The notes beneath the pieces were generated by a model. The model was not told where the DNA came from. It searched no databases and worked only from the letters and a program-made list of their open reading frames with translations. From contig NZ_KB889965.1 in the NCBI RefSeq assembly GCF_000372865.1, positions 1,934,990 through 1,998,989 of the forward strand: a DNA stretch of 64,000 bases, in the 5' to 3' direction. The DNA is from Methylosarcina fibrata AML-C10 (GTDB lineage: Bacteria > Pseudomonadota > Gammaproteobacteria > Methylococcales > Methylomonadaceae). The position numbers and the translations under genes were made by a program. Position 1 is the stretch's first letter, and each line of letters begins with the position of its first letter. Below, piece after piece: positions 36,009 through 46,132 of the stretch.

Positions 36009-37406
36009 ATGATCCAACCGGTACAGCCAACCTTCTACGCAATTCGGCAGGACGCGCTCGCCATTTTTAACGCGGGCGTCCGCGCGGCCGATCCCTATCG
36101 GGCAGTGAAAAACTGCCTCGCTGCCGGCGATAACGTCCTTGAAATCCGCCTGCATTCCCCGGAAAACGCCTTGTTCCGCAGCGGCCGATGGCCGAAAATC
36201 CACCTGATCGCCTTCGGCAAAGCCGCCTGCCGAATGGCCCAAGCCGCTCTGGAAATCATTCCGGAGAAGCTGCTGGCCGACCCGGGCCTTGCCGTCACCA
36301 ATTACGAAAATGCCGTTCCGGTAGCCGGCCTCGAAGTCATCGGTGCCGGCCATCCCTTGCCCGATGAGTCCGGGTTGAAAGCCGCCGAACGGATCGCCGA
36401 GCGGGTCAAGGCCGCGCAAGCCGGCGAGCTGGTTCTGTTTTTGATCAGCGGCGGCGGATCGGCGCTGATTCCCTGTCCGGTCGAAGGCGTTTCGCTGGAA
36501 GAAAAATGCGCGGTCACTTCCCTACTTCTGACCAGCGGCGCCGACATCAAAGAGATCAATTGCGTCCGTAAGCATCTCTCCCGTCTGAAAGGCGGAGGAT
36601 TGGCCCAAATGGCCTACCCTGCCGACGTGCACGCTCTGGTGCTGTCGGACGTTCTGGGCGACGATTTGAGCTCGATCGCCAGCGGCCCCACGGTCCCCGA
36701 CCGTTCGACCTTCGCCGACGCCGTTGCCGTTCTTCGGAAAAGACATCTGTGGCCGCAGGTTCCCGCCGCCGTCCGTCATTATCTGGAACGGGGTCTTGCC
36801 GGAAAGGTGCCGGAAACGCCGAAACCGGGCGACAAACTGTTCGAGAATTCGGACTACACGCTGATCGGCAGCAATCGGATCAGTCTGAACAAGGCGTTGG
36901 AAACAGCTCAGGAACTCGGCTACGACGCCAGCCTTTACAGCGACCGGTTCTGCGGCATCGCCGGAGAAGCGGCAGCCGAGCTGGCCGGCGCCGCCGATCG
37001 CCGCATCAAGGACGTCCCGGCTTCGGGAACGCCGGTCCGAAAACCGCTCGCCTTGCTGGCGGGCGGGGAAACCACCGTTCTCGTCAAAGGCCGGGGCCGC
37101 GGCGGCCGCAACCAGGAAATGGCGCTGGCGTTCGCGCTGGCCGCCGAACAAATTCGGTTGCCCGGCAGTTGGGCCTTTCTCAGCGGCGGCACCGACGGCC
37201 GCGACGGCCCGACCCCGAGCGCGGGCGGCATCGTCGATCCGGCCAGCCTGAAGCGCATGACCGCGGCGGGCGTCGACCCGTCCGGCCGCCTCGACGACAA
37301 CGATTCCTACACAGCGCTTGGAGCCTCCGAAGACCTGCTCGATACCGGGGCGACCGGCACCAACGTGGCCGACCTCCAGGTGCTGCTGATCCATTTTGCC
37401 GTTTAA
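36009..37406 (+). CDS. gckA: Glycerate 2-kinase (MOFRL family)
   Basis: This 465-residue GckA-type glycerate kinase has an N-terminal DUF4147 domain (about residues 1-260) containing LIAFGKAACRMAQAAL, GAGHPLPDESGLKAAERI and LISGGGSALIPCPVEGVSLEEK. It also has HLSRLKGGGLAQMAYPADVHALVLSDVLGDDLSSIASGPT-type residues and a C-terminal MOFRL domain (GRGGRNQEMALAFAL, FLSGGTDGRDGPTPSAGG). It phosphorylates D-glycerate to 2-phosphoglycerate, the entry of serine-cycle carbon to lower glycolysis. The gene starts 17 bp after mtdA, so the two are probably translated from one message. Its substrate is supplied by HprA, encoded 14.6 kb to the left. Confidence 0.88.
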   Translation: MIQPVQPTFYAIRQDALAIFNAGVRAADPYRAVKNCLAAGDNVLEIRLHSPENALFRSGRWPKIHLIAFGKAACRMAQAALEIIPEKLLADPGLAVTNYENAVPVAGLEVIGAGHPLPDESGLKAAERIAERVKAAQAGELVLFLISGGGSALIPCPVEGVSLEEKCAVTSLLLTSGADIKEINCVRKHLSRLKGGGLAQMAYPADVHALVLSDVLGDDLSSIASGPTVPDRSTFADAVAVLRKRHLWPQVPAAVRHYLERGLAGKVPETPKPGDKLFENSDYTLIGSNRISLNKALETAQELGYDASLYSDRFCGIAGEAAAELAGAADRRIKDVPASGTPVRKPLALLAGGETTVLVKGRGRGGRNQEMALAFALAAEQIRLPGSWAFLSGGTDGRDGPTPSAGGIVDPASLKRMTAAGVDPSGRLDDNDSYTALGASEDLLDTGATGTNVADLQVLLIHFAV

Positions 37407-37436
37407 AGATTTCAAACACTTAATCAGGAGACATTC

Positions 37437-38693
<1,257 letters not shown>

Positions 38694-38786
38694 AACCGGA
38701 AGCCTGACTCATCGGCGGGTTCGATTTCGACCACAGCGAAATGGAACTCGCCCTACACGTTTTGCACATTAGGAAACAGAAACACC

Positions 38787-40460
38787 ATGTCTGACATAGA
38801 AATTGCCCAGCGCGCCCGGATGCAGCCGATCATCGATCTGGCCAAGGAGCACTACGGCATCGACGCCGAACACCTCGATCCCTACGGCCACTATAAAGCC
38901 AAACTGTCGCTGGACTACGTGAACAGCCTGAGCCATAAAAAAGACGGCAAACTGATTCTGGTCACCGCGATCAGCCCGACGCCCGCCGGCGAAGGCAAAA
39001 CGACGACGACGGTCGGTCTCGGCGATGCGATGAACCGCCTCGGCCAAAAAACCATTATGTGCCTGCGCGAACCGTCCCTCGGTCCCTGCTTCGGCGTCAA
39101 GGGCGGCGCGGCCGGAGGCGGCTATGCCCAGGTGGTGCCGATGGAGGACATCAATCTGCATTTCACCGGCGACTTTCATGCGATCGGCGTCGCGCACAAC
39201 CTGCTTTCGGCCCTGATCGACAACCACATCCATCACGGCAATGCGCTCGGCATCGACCCTCGCCGCATTCAATGGAAACGGGTCGTCGACATGAACGACC
39301 GCGCCCTTCGTCAAATTGTGGCCGGCCTCGGCGGACCCGCCAACGGCTATCTGCGCGAAGACGGTTACGACATCGTGGTCGCTTCGGAGGTCATGGCCAT
39401 TCTCTGCCTGGCCACCAGCCGCGCCGATCTGAAAGAGCGTCTCGGGCGTATCGTCATCGGCTACAAAGCCGACAATGCAACCCCGGTTTTCGCCCGCGAT
39501 CTCAACGCCCACGGCGCGATGGCGGCCTTGCTGAAGGATGCGCTCAAGCCCAATCTGGTGCAGACTCTGGAAAACAACCTCGCCTTCATTCACGGCGGCC
39601 CGTTCGCCAACATCGCGCACGGCTGCAATACGGTCGTGGCCACCAAGACCGCGTTGAAACTGGCCGATTACGTCGTCACCGAAGCCGGCTTCGGCGCCGA
39701 TCTCGGCGCCGAAAAATTCGTCGACATCAAATGCCGCATGTCCGGCCTGAAACCCTCGGCGGCGGTTCTGGTGGCGACGATCCGGGCGCTCAAATTCCAC
39801 GGCGGCGTGGCCAAGGAAGATCTCAACCGGGAAAATCTGGCCGCGCTGGACTCGGGATTTGCCAATCTCGAAAGACATTACCGCAACATTACCGATCATT
39901 ACGGCCTGCCCTGCATCGTTTGCATCAATCATTTCACGTTCGACACCGAAGCCGAAATCGCGCTGTTACAGGAAAAATGCAAAGCCTTGGGCGCCGCCTG
40001 CATCGTCTCCAGGCATTGGGCCGAAGGCGGCCGGGGAGCCGAAAACCTGGCCCGGGAAGTGATCGCAGTGGCCGAGTCCGGGGAACCCGGATGCCGCTAC
40101 GTCTATGAGGAAGATCAGAGCCTCTGGAGCAAAATAGAAACGATTGCCACCAAGTTATACGGCGCCTCCGGCATCACGGCCGGCGCAAAAGTCAGGGCGC
40201 AATTGTCGGCGTGGGATCGCGATTATCGCAGCTTTCCGGTCTGCATCGCCAAAACGCAAATGTCGTTTTCAACCGATCCTGCCGTTAAAGGTGCACCGAC
40301 CGGGCATACCCTCGAAATACGGGAAGCAAGGCTGGCCAACGGCGCCGGCTTCATCGTCGCCATCGCCGGCGACATCATGACCATGCCGGGTTTGCCCAAA
40401 GCACCGGCCGCGGAAAGAATCGACATCGACGATCACGGAAGAATTACCGGGCTGTTTTAG
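38787..40460 (+). CDS. ftfL: Formate-tetrahydrofolate ligase
   Basis: This 557-residue enzyme uses ATP to make 10-formyl-H4F from formate and H4F. The P-loop is [18 protein letters not shown] (about residue 64). [41 protein letters not shown] is the hallmark stretch, seen in pieces here. [33 protein letters not shown] and [16 protein letters not shown] complete the family pattern. It is the last gene of the rightward C1 operon and links formate from methane oxidation to the folate pathway used by MtdA and GlyA. Methenyl-H4F cyclohydrolase (fch), needed between the two, is not encoded in the window. Confidence 0.95.
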   Translation: MSDIEIAQRARMQPIIDLAKEHYGIDAEHLDPYGHYKAKLSLDYVNSLSHKKDGKLILVTAISPTPAGEGKTTTTVGLGDAMNRLGQKTIMCLREPSLGPCFGVKGGAAGGGYAQVVPMEDINLHFTGDFHAIGVAHNLLSALIDNHIHHGNALGIDPRRIQWKRVVDMNDRALRQIVAGLGGPANGYLREDGYDIVVASEVMAILCLATSRADLKERLGRIVIGYKADNATPVFARDLNAHGAMAALLKDALKPNLVQTLENNLAFIHGGPFANIAHGCNTVVATKTALKLADYVVTEAGFGADLGAEKFVDIKCRMSGLKPSAAVLVATIRALKFHGGVAKEDLNRENLAALDSGFANLERHYRNITDHYGLPCIVCINHFTFDTEAEIALLQEKCKALGAACIVSRHWAEGGRGAENLAREVIAVAESGEPGCRYVYEEDQSLWSKIETIATKLYGASGITAGAKVRAQLSAWDRDYRSFPVCIAKTQMSFSTDPAVKGAPTGHTLEIREARLANGAGFIVAIAGDIMTMPGLPKAPAAERIDIDDHGRITGLF

Positions 40461-40478
40461 TTTCGGAGCGGGCAGAAG

Positions 40479-40538
40479 AAGCGGCCTCAACGCATCCATA
40501 CGAAAAACCGGACGCACAGCTTCCCAACGAGGCCGCTT
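40479..40538. repeat. Long-range inverted repeat after ftfL
   Basis: AAGCGGCCTC (40479-40488) and GAGGCCGCTT (40529-40538) are perfect inverted copies 40 bases apart, 18 bp after the ftfL stop. The loop is long for a terminator and only TTTATC follows, so the role is unclear. Confidence 0.4.
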
Positions 40539-40599
40539 TATCAATGATTCAAAATGGGCGCGTCTATCCGTTCCGGCTTTTGATTTTTTCAGGAGAGTC

Positions 40600-40619
40600 G
40601 GGCGGCGTTTCCGCCGCCC
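40600..40619. terminator. GC-rich hairpin between convergent ftfL and secreted-protein genes
   Basis: GGGCGGCG and CGCCGCCC form a perfect 8-bp stem around a TTTC loop. The 227-bp gap lies between convergent genes, where a terminator is expected. The plus-strand follow-on TTCGCCCTTCC is a poor T-tract, so the call is tentative. Confidence 0.35.
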
Positions 40620-40687
40620 TTCGCCCTTCCGCCCCGGCATTGAGGAAGAACGAGGCAAACCGGCCGGAAGCCATCGGTCGAAAGGCT

Positions 40688-41263
40688 TTAAGCCTTATCG
40701 ACTACGGTGACGCACAGGTTGGTCGGTTTGTTGTTCGCATCCAGTACCGGTTTCAAAGTAAAGGAAACGACGGCTTCCACGCCGGCGTCGCCCAGGTCGG
40801 CTACCGGCACGTTATCAACCGTGATTCTGTTACCATCCACTTTCCATTTGTAATCGGAGTCGAATGCGGAATTTTTGCCCGAATTTTCCAGATCGACTTC
40901 GAAACTGGCACCCTGGCAGGCCGAAGTGGGCGTTTTCAGATCCAGAACATGGGTATGAAAACCGGTGACCGGATCTTCATGCGAGCTGTCGTCGATAGGC
41001 AGGTGAGTCACCGCCACCATGATGTTATTGCCGCTGTCGGTCAGTGCGGCATAACCGAACGCGCCCGATTTTCCGTCGACCGGGATCGGCGCATCGACTC
41101 TGAGTTCGAAATCCAACGTTTTGCTGGCGCCCTTGCCTTCCGAAAGCACTTTTAATTCGTTGATTTTCATGTACCCGGCAGCGGACTCGGCGCTGACGAT
41201 GCCGCTTGCCAAAGTGAAAGCGACGGCTGAAGCAACGGTTGATATTTTAATAATTTTTTTCAT
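40688..41263 (-). CDS. Secreted protein of unknown function
   Basis: This 191-residue protein has a clear Sec signal (MKKIIKISTVASAVAFTLAS, cleavage near VSA-ES). The mature domain reads as a beta-rich exported protein with two cysteines (SACQG and NLCVT) that may form a disulfide. It has a His-rich patch in VAVTHLPIDDSSHEDPVTGFHTHVLD that could bind a metal. I recognise no family. It has a good TTGGAG ribosome site and its own promoter with an overlapping palindrome, and it is transcribed alone, facing ftfL. The several histidines and the controlled promoter suggest a condition-specific periplasmic or outer-membrane role; this is inference. Confidence 0.7.
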   Translation of the reverse strand: MKKIIKISTVASAVAFTLASGIVSAESAAGYMKINELKVLSEGKGASKTLDFELRVDAPIPVDGKSGAFGYAALTDSGNNIMVAVTHLPIDDSSHEDPVTGFHTHVLDLKTPTSACQGASFEVDLENSGKNSAFDSDYKWKVDGNRITVDNVPVADLGDAGVEAVVSFTLKPVLDANNKPTNLCVTVVDKA

Positions 41264-41287
41264 ATTGGTTCTCCAATAAGTTATTAG

Positions 41288-41327
41288 TATCGAGTCGATA
41301 TTATATATCGTTCAGCAGGCGATGCAA
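41288..41327 (-). promoter_or_regulatory. Promoter of the secreted-protein gene with overlapping palindrome
   Basis: On the minus strand TTGCAT (41327-41322) and TATAAT (41305-41300) are spaced 16 bp. TATCGA-G-TCGATA (41288-41300), a perfect palindrome with a one-base centre, covers the region just after the -10 box, where a repressor would block transcription. The region 41328-41662 between this promoter and nfeD holds only the terminator at 41576. Confidence 0.55.
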
Positions 41328-41575
41328 ATTGTTTTTGAAAGGCAGCCATTTAAAAAGAGCCGGTTGGGAGAATTTACCGCTGCGTCGACGGCAGAATGCT
41401 GTTTTCCCCGCACACAGAATGGAGGCCGGAGGTAAGAGCATTTCAATGGAAAGAAAAAATCGCGGCGGAAAGGGCCAAAAGCAGGGAATTTTTGCGGCCG
41501 GATACCGAACTTATGAAATCAGAAGCTTTCTCGCCCGGCGCAACCGCGCTGCCCGGACAACTGCCGCGAAAAAGC

Positions 41576-41601
41576 AAAAGGCCCGGGTTTCCGGGCCTTT
41601 T
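41576..41601 (-). terminator. Intrinsic terminator of qmcA-nfeD
   Basis: AAAAGGCCCGG (41576-41586) and CCGGGCCTTTT (41591-41601) form a perfect 11-bp stem around GTTT. Read leftward it is followed by GCTTTTT, giving a good U-tract for the operon ending at 41663. It can also work in the other direction. Confidence 0.75.
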
Positions 41602-41662
41602 ATTAGGAGAGAATAAAAATGTTTTCCGGCAGCGATGGCTCTCCTGCCCGGATCTTCGTTCG

Positions 41663-42127
41663 TTAGTGTTTTTCCCGGTCGGCGGACGGCCATTTTTTCA
41701 CCGAAAACACCGTGCCTTTGACTCCGATCACCTTGACCTTGGTCTCGAGCCCGCAATCCTCGCCTTCCACTTTCCAGATGGTATCGTCCACCTTGATTTT
41801 GCCCTGACCGTTTTCGATGGCTTCGTACAGGTTAAAAACCCGGTCGATATACTGGGCGCCCCGCTTGTTCAGGAGAGGATGATCCGATTCGATCGGATGC
41901 CGGCCGACATAAAATTTCCACACGGCGATGGCGATGACCGAAAGCACGGAAAACACCACGATCTGGGCATTCAGACTGACGGCGGGCATCAGCAGGAGCA
42001 GACAGCCGGTGACGAAAGCCGATGCCGCCATCCACAAAAAGAAAAAACCGGGCGCCAGTAATTCGATAATCAGCAACAGGGCGGCCAATACCCACCAGTA
42101 CCAGAAGACAACGTCGGCTGCGGTCAT
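41663..42127 (-). CDS. NfeD-like membrane protein
   Basis: This 154-residue protein has three to four helices at its N-terminus (FWYWWVLAALLLIIELLAPGFFFLWMAASAF and VVFSVLSVIAIAVWKFYVG regions) and a C-terminal soluble OB-fold (GQGKIKVDDTIWKVEGEDCG). This is the short NfeD architecture (YbbJ in E. coli). Short NfeD proteins are regularly encoded next to a SPFH/stomatin-like protein and are thought to form a membrane complex with it. The gene lies 3 bp after qmcA, so the two are coupled. The terminator at 41576 ends the unit. Confidence 0.82.
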   Translation of the reverse strand: MTAADVVFWYWWVLAALLLIIELLAPGFFFLWMAASAFVTGCLLLLMPAVSLNAQIVVFSVLSVIAIAVWKFYVGRHPIESDHPLLNKRGAQYIDRVFNLYEAIENGQGKIKVDDTIWKVEGEDCGLETKVKVIGVKGTVFSVKKWPSADREKH

Positions 42128-42130
42128 GGC

Positions 42131-43051
42131 TTATCCTTTTTTATTCATTGCTTCTTTCGCCAGTTCGGCAATTCCGCCCAAAGCGCCGATGACGTTGGAG
42201 GATTCCAGCGGCATGAAGATCAGTTTGCCGTTTTCGGCGGCGGCGATGTGCTGGAGCGCCTCGATGTATTTTTGCGCAACGAAATAATTGATCGCCTGGA
42301 TGTCGCCCTTGCTGATCGACTCCGATACCATGAGCGTGGCCCTGGCTTCGGCCTGCGCCATCCGCTCCCGGGCGTCGGCATCGCGGTAAGCGGCTTCCTT
42401 GCGGCCTTCCGCTTCCAGAATCGTCGCCTGTTGAGCGCCTTCCGCGCGCAAGATTTCGGATTGTCTCAAACCTTCCGCTTCCAGAATCGAGGCGCGTTTC
42501 AGCCGTTCCGCCTTCATTTGCCGGCCCATGGCTTCGACCAGCTCGTCCGGCGGCGCGATGTCCTTGATTTCGATCCGGGTGACCTTGATGCCCCACGGCG
42601 TCGTGGCATCGTCCACCACCACCAGCAACCGGGCGTTAATGTCGTCCCGACGCGACAATAATTCGTCCAGATCCATCGAGCCCATGACGGTCCGGATATT
42701 GGTCATCACCAGATTGAGAATGGCCCAGTCCAGCTTGCTGACTTCATAAGCCGCCTTGGCCGCATCCATGATCTGATAAAAAACGACGCCGTCGACCGTC
42801 ACCATGGCGTTATCCTTGGTGATGACTTTTTGCGAAGGCACGTCCATCACCTGCTCCATCATGATCATTTTATGCCCGATGCGATCGATCACCGGGACGA
42901 TGATGTTCAGCCCCGGAGTGAGGGTATTGGTGTATCGGCCGAATCGTTCGACCGTATACTCCATTCCCTGAGGGACCGATTTGACGGCCAAAAACACGAT
43001 CAACACGGCCAACACCAGCAACACCAACACGAACAAACCAAAACCACCCAT
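42131..43051 (-). CDS. qmcA: SPFH/stomatin-like membrane protein (QmcA type)
   Basis: This 306-residue protein starts at ATG 43051, which has GGAG at the right distance; the TTG at 43072 gives a less typical N-terminus. It has one N-terminal helix (LFVLVLLVLAVLIVFLAV), the SPFH/Band7 domain beginning PQGMEYTVERFGRYTNTLTPG, and MMEQVMDVPSQKVITKDNAMV. A long coiled coil rich in Ala/Glu/Arg follows (MKAERLKRASILEAEGLRQ and on). Such proteins organise membrane microdomains and, with NfeD partners, may regulate proteases. An IS630-family element ends 68 bp upstream of its start, so its promoter region may have been cut off or replaced. Confidence 0.85.
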   Translation of the reverse strand: MGGFGLFVLVLLVLAVLIVFLAVKSVPQGMEYTVERFGRYTNTLTPGLNIIVPVIDRIGHKMIMMEQVMDVPSQKVITKDNAMVTVDGVVFYQIMDAAKAAYEVSKLDWAILNLVMTNIRTVMGSMDLDELLSRRDDINARLLVVVDDATTPWGIKVTRIEIKDIAPPDELVEAMGRQMKAERLKRASILEAEGLRQSEILRAEGAQQATILEAEGRKEAAYRDADARERMAQAEARATLMVSESISKGDIQAINYFVAQKYIEALQHIAAAENGKLIFMPLESSNVIGALGGIAELAKEAMNKKG

Positions 43052-43118
43052 TTTATTCTCCAGAATTTTCAATCAAGATACTATCCATGAAAAACTATTT
43101 TTCAGGATAGCTCCAAAC

Positions 43119-44331
43119 TACTAGTCAGTCAATTTAAATCAAAAGGATATATTGGGCTTGTAAGTCACTCTATAGTGGCATTGATGGTTACTGATTGAGG
43201 TCAAGCAATGCCAGCTCTTAAATACAAAGTCAATCTGACTGAAGACGAAAAGCGTGGCTTGGAAGCCATGATCAACAAAGGAAAAGCCGCGGCACGCCAT
43301 CTGACACGCGCGCGAATTTTATTAAAAGCGGCAGCGGGTATTCAGGATAAAGACATTATCCAAGCTTTGGGTGTCTCGGAATCAATGGTGTTGACGACGC
43401 GCCAACGGTGTGTGGAAGAAGGCCCGGAAGCCGCCCTGAAAGAACGCCCCCGTCCAGGACGTGCCCCAAAACTGACGGAGAAGCAGGCCGCCCATATTAT
43501 CGCCTTGGCTTGTAGTGAGGCGCCGACAGGGCATGATCACTGGACCTTGCGGTTGTTGGCGGACAAAGTGGTGGAATTAGCGTATGCCGACCGTTGCAGC
43601 TATGAAACCATCCGTCAGCTTTTAAAAAAACACTCTCAAACCCTGGCAGAAGCAAGAGTGGTGCATTCCCGAGGTGAGTGCTGAATTTGTCGCGGCGATG
43701 GAAGACGTGCTGGACCTTTATGAAGAACCCTACGATCCGTTGCGCCCGGTTGTGTGTTTCGACGAAAGTCCGAAGCAACTCATTGCGGAAGTCCGCCAAC
43801 CTCTCCCGCCTGAGCCCGGTCAACCGGCCCGCTATGACACCGGCTATGAACGGAAAGGCGTCTGCGATTTGATGATGATCTGCGAACCTAAACGCGGTTT
43901 TCGGCAGGTGGACATCACCGCGCGGCGGACCAAAATCGAATTCGCGCACAGCATGAAGCATATCGCTGAACTTTATCCGGACGCGGCGGTGATCCGGGTG
44001 GTGCTGGACAATCTGAATACCCATAAAATGGCGTCTTTGTATGAAGCCTTTCCAGCAGAGCAAGCCCGTGAATTGGCGCGACGGCTGGAGTTCCACTACA
44101 CGCCCAAGCATGGCAGTTGGCTAAACATCGCTGAGATCGAACTGGCCGTCTTGTCGAACATGTGTTTATCACAGCGGATACCGGACACAGAGAGCCTCCG
44201 GCGTGAGGTCGAAGCCAATATCCTACCGCGCAACACCAAGGCGACGCCCGTCAATTGGCGATTTACGACGCAACAGGCACGACGTAAACTGGCTCGCCTG
44301 TATCCTTGTGTTTCTTCGTGACTGACTACTA
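43119..44331 (+). mobile_element. IS630-family insertion sequence with TA target duplication
   Basis: The element runs 43121-44329 (1209 bp). Left end CTAGTCAGTCA and right end TGACTGACTAC are inverted copies matching at 10 of 11 positions. TA flanks both ends (43119-43120 and 44330-44331), the duplicated TA target expected for the IS630/Tc1-mariner group. The ends and the target duplication are intact, so the structure looks recent even though the transposase frame is broken. It sits between qmcA and a small membrane protein gene. Confidence 0.8.
43208..44321 (+). pseudogene. IS630-family transposase split by a frameshift in an A-run
   Basis: The first frame (43208-43684) gives the HTH half, MPALKYKVNLTEDEKRGLEA to RQLLKKH. 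The second (open to 44321) gives the catalytic half with Asp in VVCFDESPK, Asp in VVLDNLNTHK and Glu in LNIAEIELAVLS. At 43624-43630 there are seven A residues. Reading on in the third frame gives NTLKPWQKQEWCIPEVSAEF, the usual family sequence, so one A is missing (a +1 shift is needed). This may be a decay mutation, a sequencing error in the homopolymer, or a slippage site that still allows full-length product. All three catalytic residues are kept. Confidence 0.75.
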
Positions 44332-44474
44332 CTCATGAGAGCCCATCTTATTTTCCTGCCAATTATCTCCTTGGAACAATTCCCCGTTACCGGGCGAGAT
44401 AACCGTATTCCCGGAGGCATTGACTTTTGAAAAATCCGCCGATGATTATCCTCTTCCGATCGGACGGCCGCCTG

Positions 44475-44503
44475 TTGCATTAAACCGCCCGACCTATAAT
44501 AAT
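44475..44503 (+). promoter_or_regulatory. Candidate promoter of the small membrane protein gene
   Basis: TTGCAT (44475-44480) and AATAAT (44498-44503) are spaced 17 bp; an overlapping TATAAT begins at 44495. The predicted leader is about 30 bases before the ATG at 44543. It lies in the 211-bp space between the IS630 right end and the gene. Confidence 0.4.
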
Positions 44504-44542
44504 AGCCGATTATCCTTGGTAACTGTTTAATAGGTAAACGAA

Positions 44543-44836
44543 ATGGTTTTTTACGCAATCAATCTCGGCATCATCACGATTCTGTTTTTCATCATCGGCA
44601 TGATCAAACCTAAATGGCCTTTGTTTTTCATGAAGGAGCCCACCCGTTTCACCATTCTGATGATCACGCCGATCCTGATCATGATTACGATCACGATGTA
44701 CGGCGAAGGGCTTAAACGGGAAAAAGAAGAAAAACTTTTGAACAGCGCGAAAAGCGCGCCCGCCAAAGTGATGCCCGCCCCGGCCACGGCACCCGTTCCG
44801 GTACCGACGCCCGATGCTCCGCCGGCCGCCAAATAA
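44543..44836 (+). CDS. Small membrane protein with Pro/Ala-rich tail
   Basis: This 97-residue protein has two helices (INLGIITILFFIIGMI at 6-21 and FTILMITPILIMITITMYG at 36-54) joined by the short loop KPKWPLFFMKEP. A charged stretch GLKREKEEKLL and a Pro/Ala-rich C-terminal tail follow (PAPATAPVPVPTPDAPPAAK). No family was recognised. The tail resembles disordered linkers that contact periplasmic or cytoplasmic partners. An AGG sits 8 bases before the ATG. The 354-bp gap 44837-45190 after it holds only small inverted repeats, for example GGGAC and GTCCC near 45041-45060, and no supported gene. Confidence 0.6.
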   Translation: MVFYAINLGIITILFFIIGMIKPKWPLFFMKEPTRFTILMITPILIMITITMYGEGLKREKEEKLLNSAKSAPAKVMPAPATAPVPVPTPDAPPAAK

Positions 44837-45190
44837 ACTTTTCGGCCAAGCGCCGGCCAGGCTGTTCGATCCAAATTTTTCACTTCTTCATCCGACTGGC
44901 GCCAAGGCGGAGGATAGCGAAAATTACCGAACGATCCTTCGTCTCGCTCCGATCTGGAATGAATGCCGATCCTACAGTTTGAAGCATAAACGGGGCAGCC
45001 GGCATTCTCGGCTTTCTCCGGTTGCCGGGTGGTTTCGCAAGGGACTGCGGAGCTTGTCCCGGAGCCCATGGGCATGATTTATGAGCCGCCGCCCGTTTTT
45101 TCTCCTTCCTCTACTTGACACAGCGATCCGGCTAGGGCATTCGGGCATTAATCATGATAGAATTCAGGATTTTTGAATTCATCGAGATTC

Positions 45191-46132
45191 ATGCGTTTAA
45201 TTAGAGGACTCTCTCAACTGGAGCCGTTTAAAAACGGGTGCGTGCTCACCATCGGCAATTTCGACGGCGTGCATTTAGGCCATAGGGAAGTCATAAAAAA
45301 ACTGTCCGAGCGGAGCAAGGAACTCGGCTGCCCGGCCGTGGCGATGATTTTCGAACCGCAGCCTCTGGAATATTTCCTGGAAGACAACGCACCCTCCCGG
45401 CTGATGCGCTTGCGCGAGAAAGTCCTCGCCTTCTCCGCCCTGCCGGTGGATCATCTGGTCATTGTGCGGTTTAACCGGTATCTGGCCAATTGCGAAGCCG
45501 AACAGTTCATTAACGACATCCTGATCAAAAAATTGAACGTAAGGCATCTGGTAATCGGTGACGATTTTCACTTCGGCAAGGCCAGGCGAGGCAATTTCGC
45601 GATGCTCAAGGAAAAGGGCAAGCTGCTGGGGTTTACCGTGGAAGACACCGGCTCCTTCCAGTTAGCCGATCTGAGAGTCAGCAGCACCAAAATCCGGGAT
45701 GCCTTGAGCGAAGGCGATCTGGCTCTGGCCGAACGGCTGCTCGGCCACAGCTATTCGGTGTGCGGACGGGTGGCGCATGGCGAAAAACGGGGCAGGACGC
45801 TGGGCTATCCGACCGCCAACATCAAGCTGTTGAGGAAAAATACGCCGATCCACGGCGTGTTCGCCGTGATCATGACGGGAATAGACAGCCGGGCAATCCA
45901 CGGAATCGCCAACGTAGGCACTCGGCCTACCGTCGACGGCGGCTCCAAGGTGATTCTGGAAACCCATCTGTTTGATTTTGACGAAGAAATATACGGGCAT
46001 TACGTGGAAGTGCATTTCAAGCAAAAAATCCGGGACGAAATGCGTTTTACCTCGTTGGCACTGCTGAAAACCCAGATCGAAAAAGATGTAGCTCAAACCA
46101 AGAAGATTTTTGCCGATTTAAAAAACGTATGA
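45191..46132 (+). CDS. ribF: Bifunctional riboflavin kinase / FAD synthetase
   Basis: This 313-residue RibF starts at ATG 45191 ([10 protein letters not shown]); an in-frame TTG at 45173 is less likely. The N-terminal FAD-synthetase domain has [17 protein letters not shown] and the nucleotidyl-transfer motif [15 protein letters not shown] (about residue 125), then SSTKIRDAL. The C-terminal flavokinase domain has [22 protein letters not shown] and [15 protein letters not shown]. It makes FMN and FAD from riboflavin and ATP. It overlaps ileS by ATGA, the conserved ribF-ileS-lspA order of Gammaproteobacteria. No FMN riboswitch was seen upstream. Confidence 0.94.
   Translation: MRLIRGLSQLEPFKNGCVLTIGNFDGVHLGHREVIKKLSERSKELGCPAVAMIFEPQPLEYFLEDNAPSRLMRLREKVLAFSALPVDHLVIVRFNRYLANCEAEQFINDILIKKLNVRHLVIGDDFHFGKARRGNFAMLKEKGKLLGFTVEDTGSFQLADLRVSSTKIRDALSEGDLALAERLLGHSYSVCGRVAHGEKRGRTLGYPTANIKLLRKNTPIHGVFAVIMTGIDSRAIHGIANVGTRPTVDGGSKVILETHLFDFDEEIYGHYVEVHFKQKIRDEMRFTSLALLKTQIEKDVAQTKKIFADLKNV

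Noticed and set aside
38769-39932. Leftward 387-codon frame over ftfL
   Set aside because: Antisense to a gene with intact P-loop and family motifs; no homology recognised.
41329-41616. 95-codon rightward frame between the secreted protein and nfeD
   Set aside because: It has Arg/Lys-rich random-looking content and runs into the terminator hairpin at 41576; no ribosome site or homology.
44837-45190. Possible FMN riboswitch upstream of ribF
   Set aside because: None of the conserved FMN aptamer segments was recognised; only short GC inverted repeats are present.
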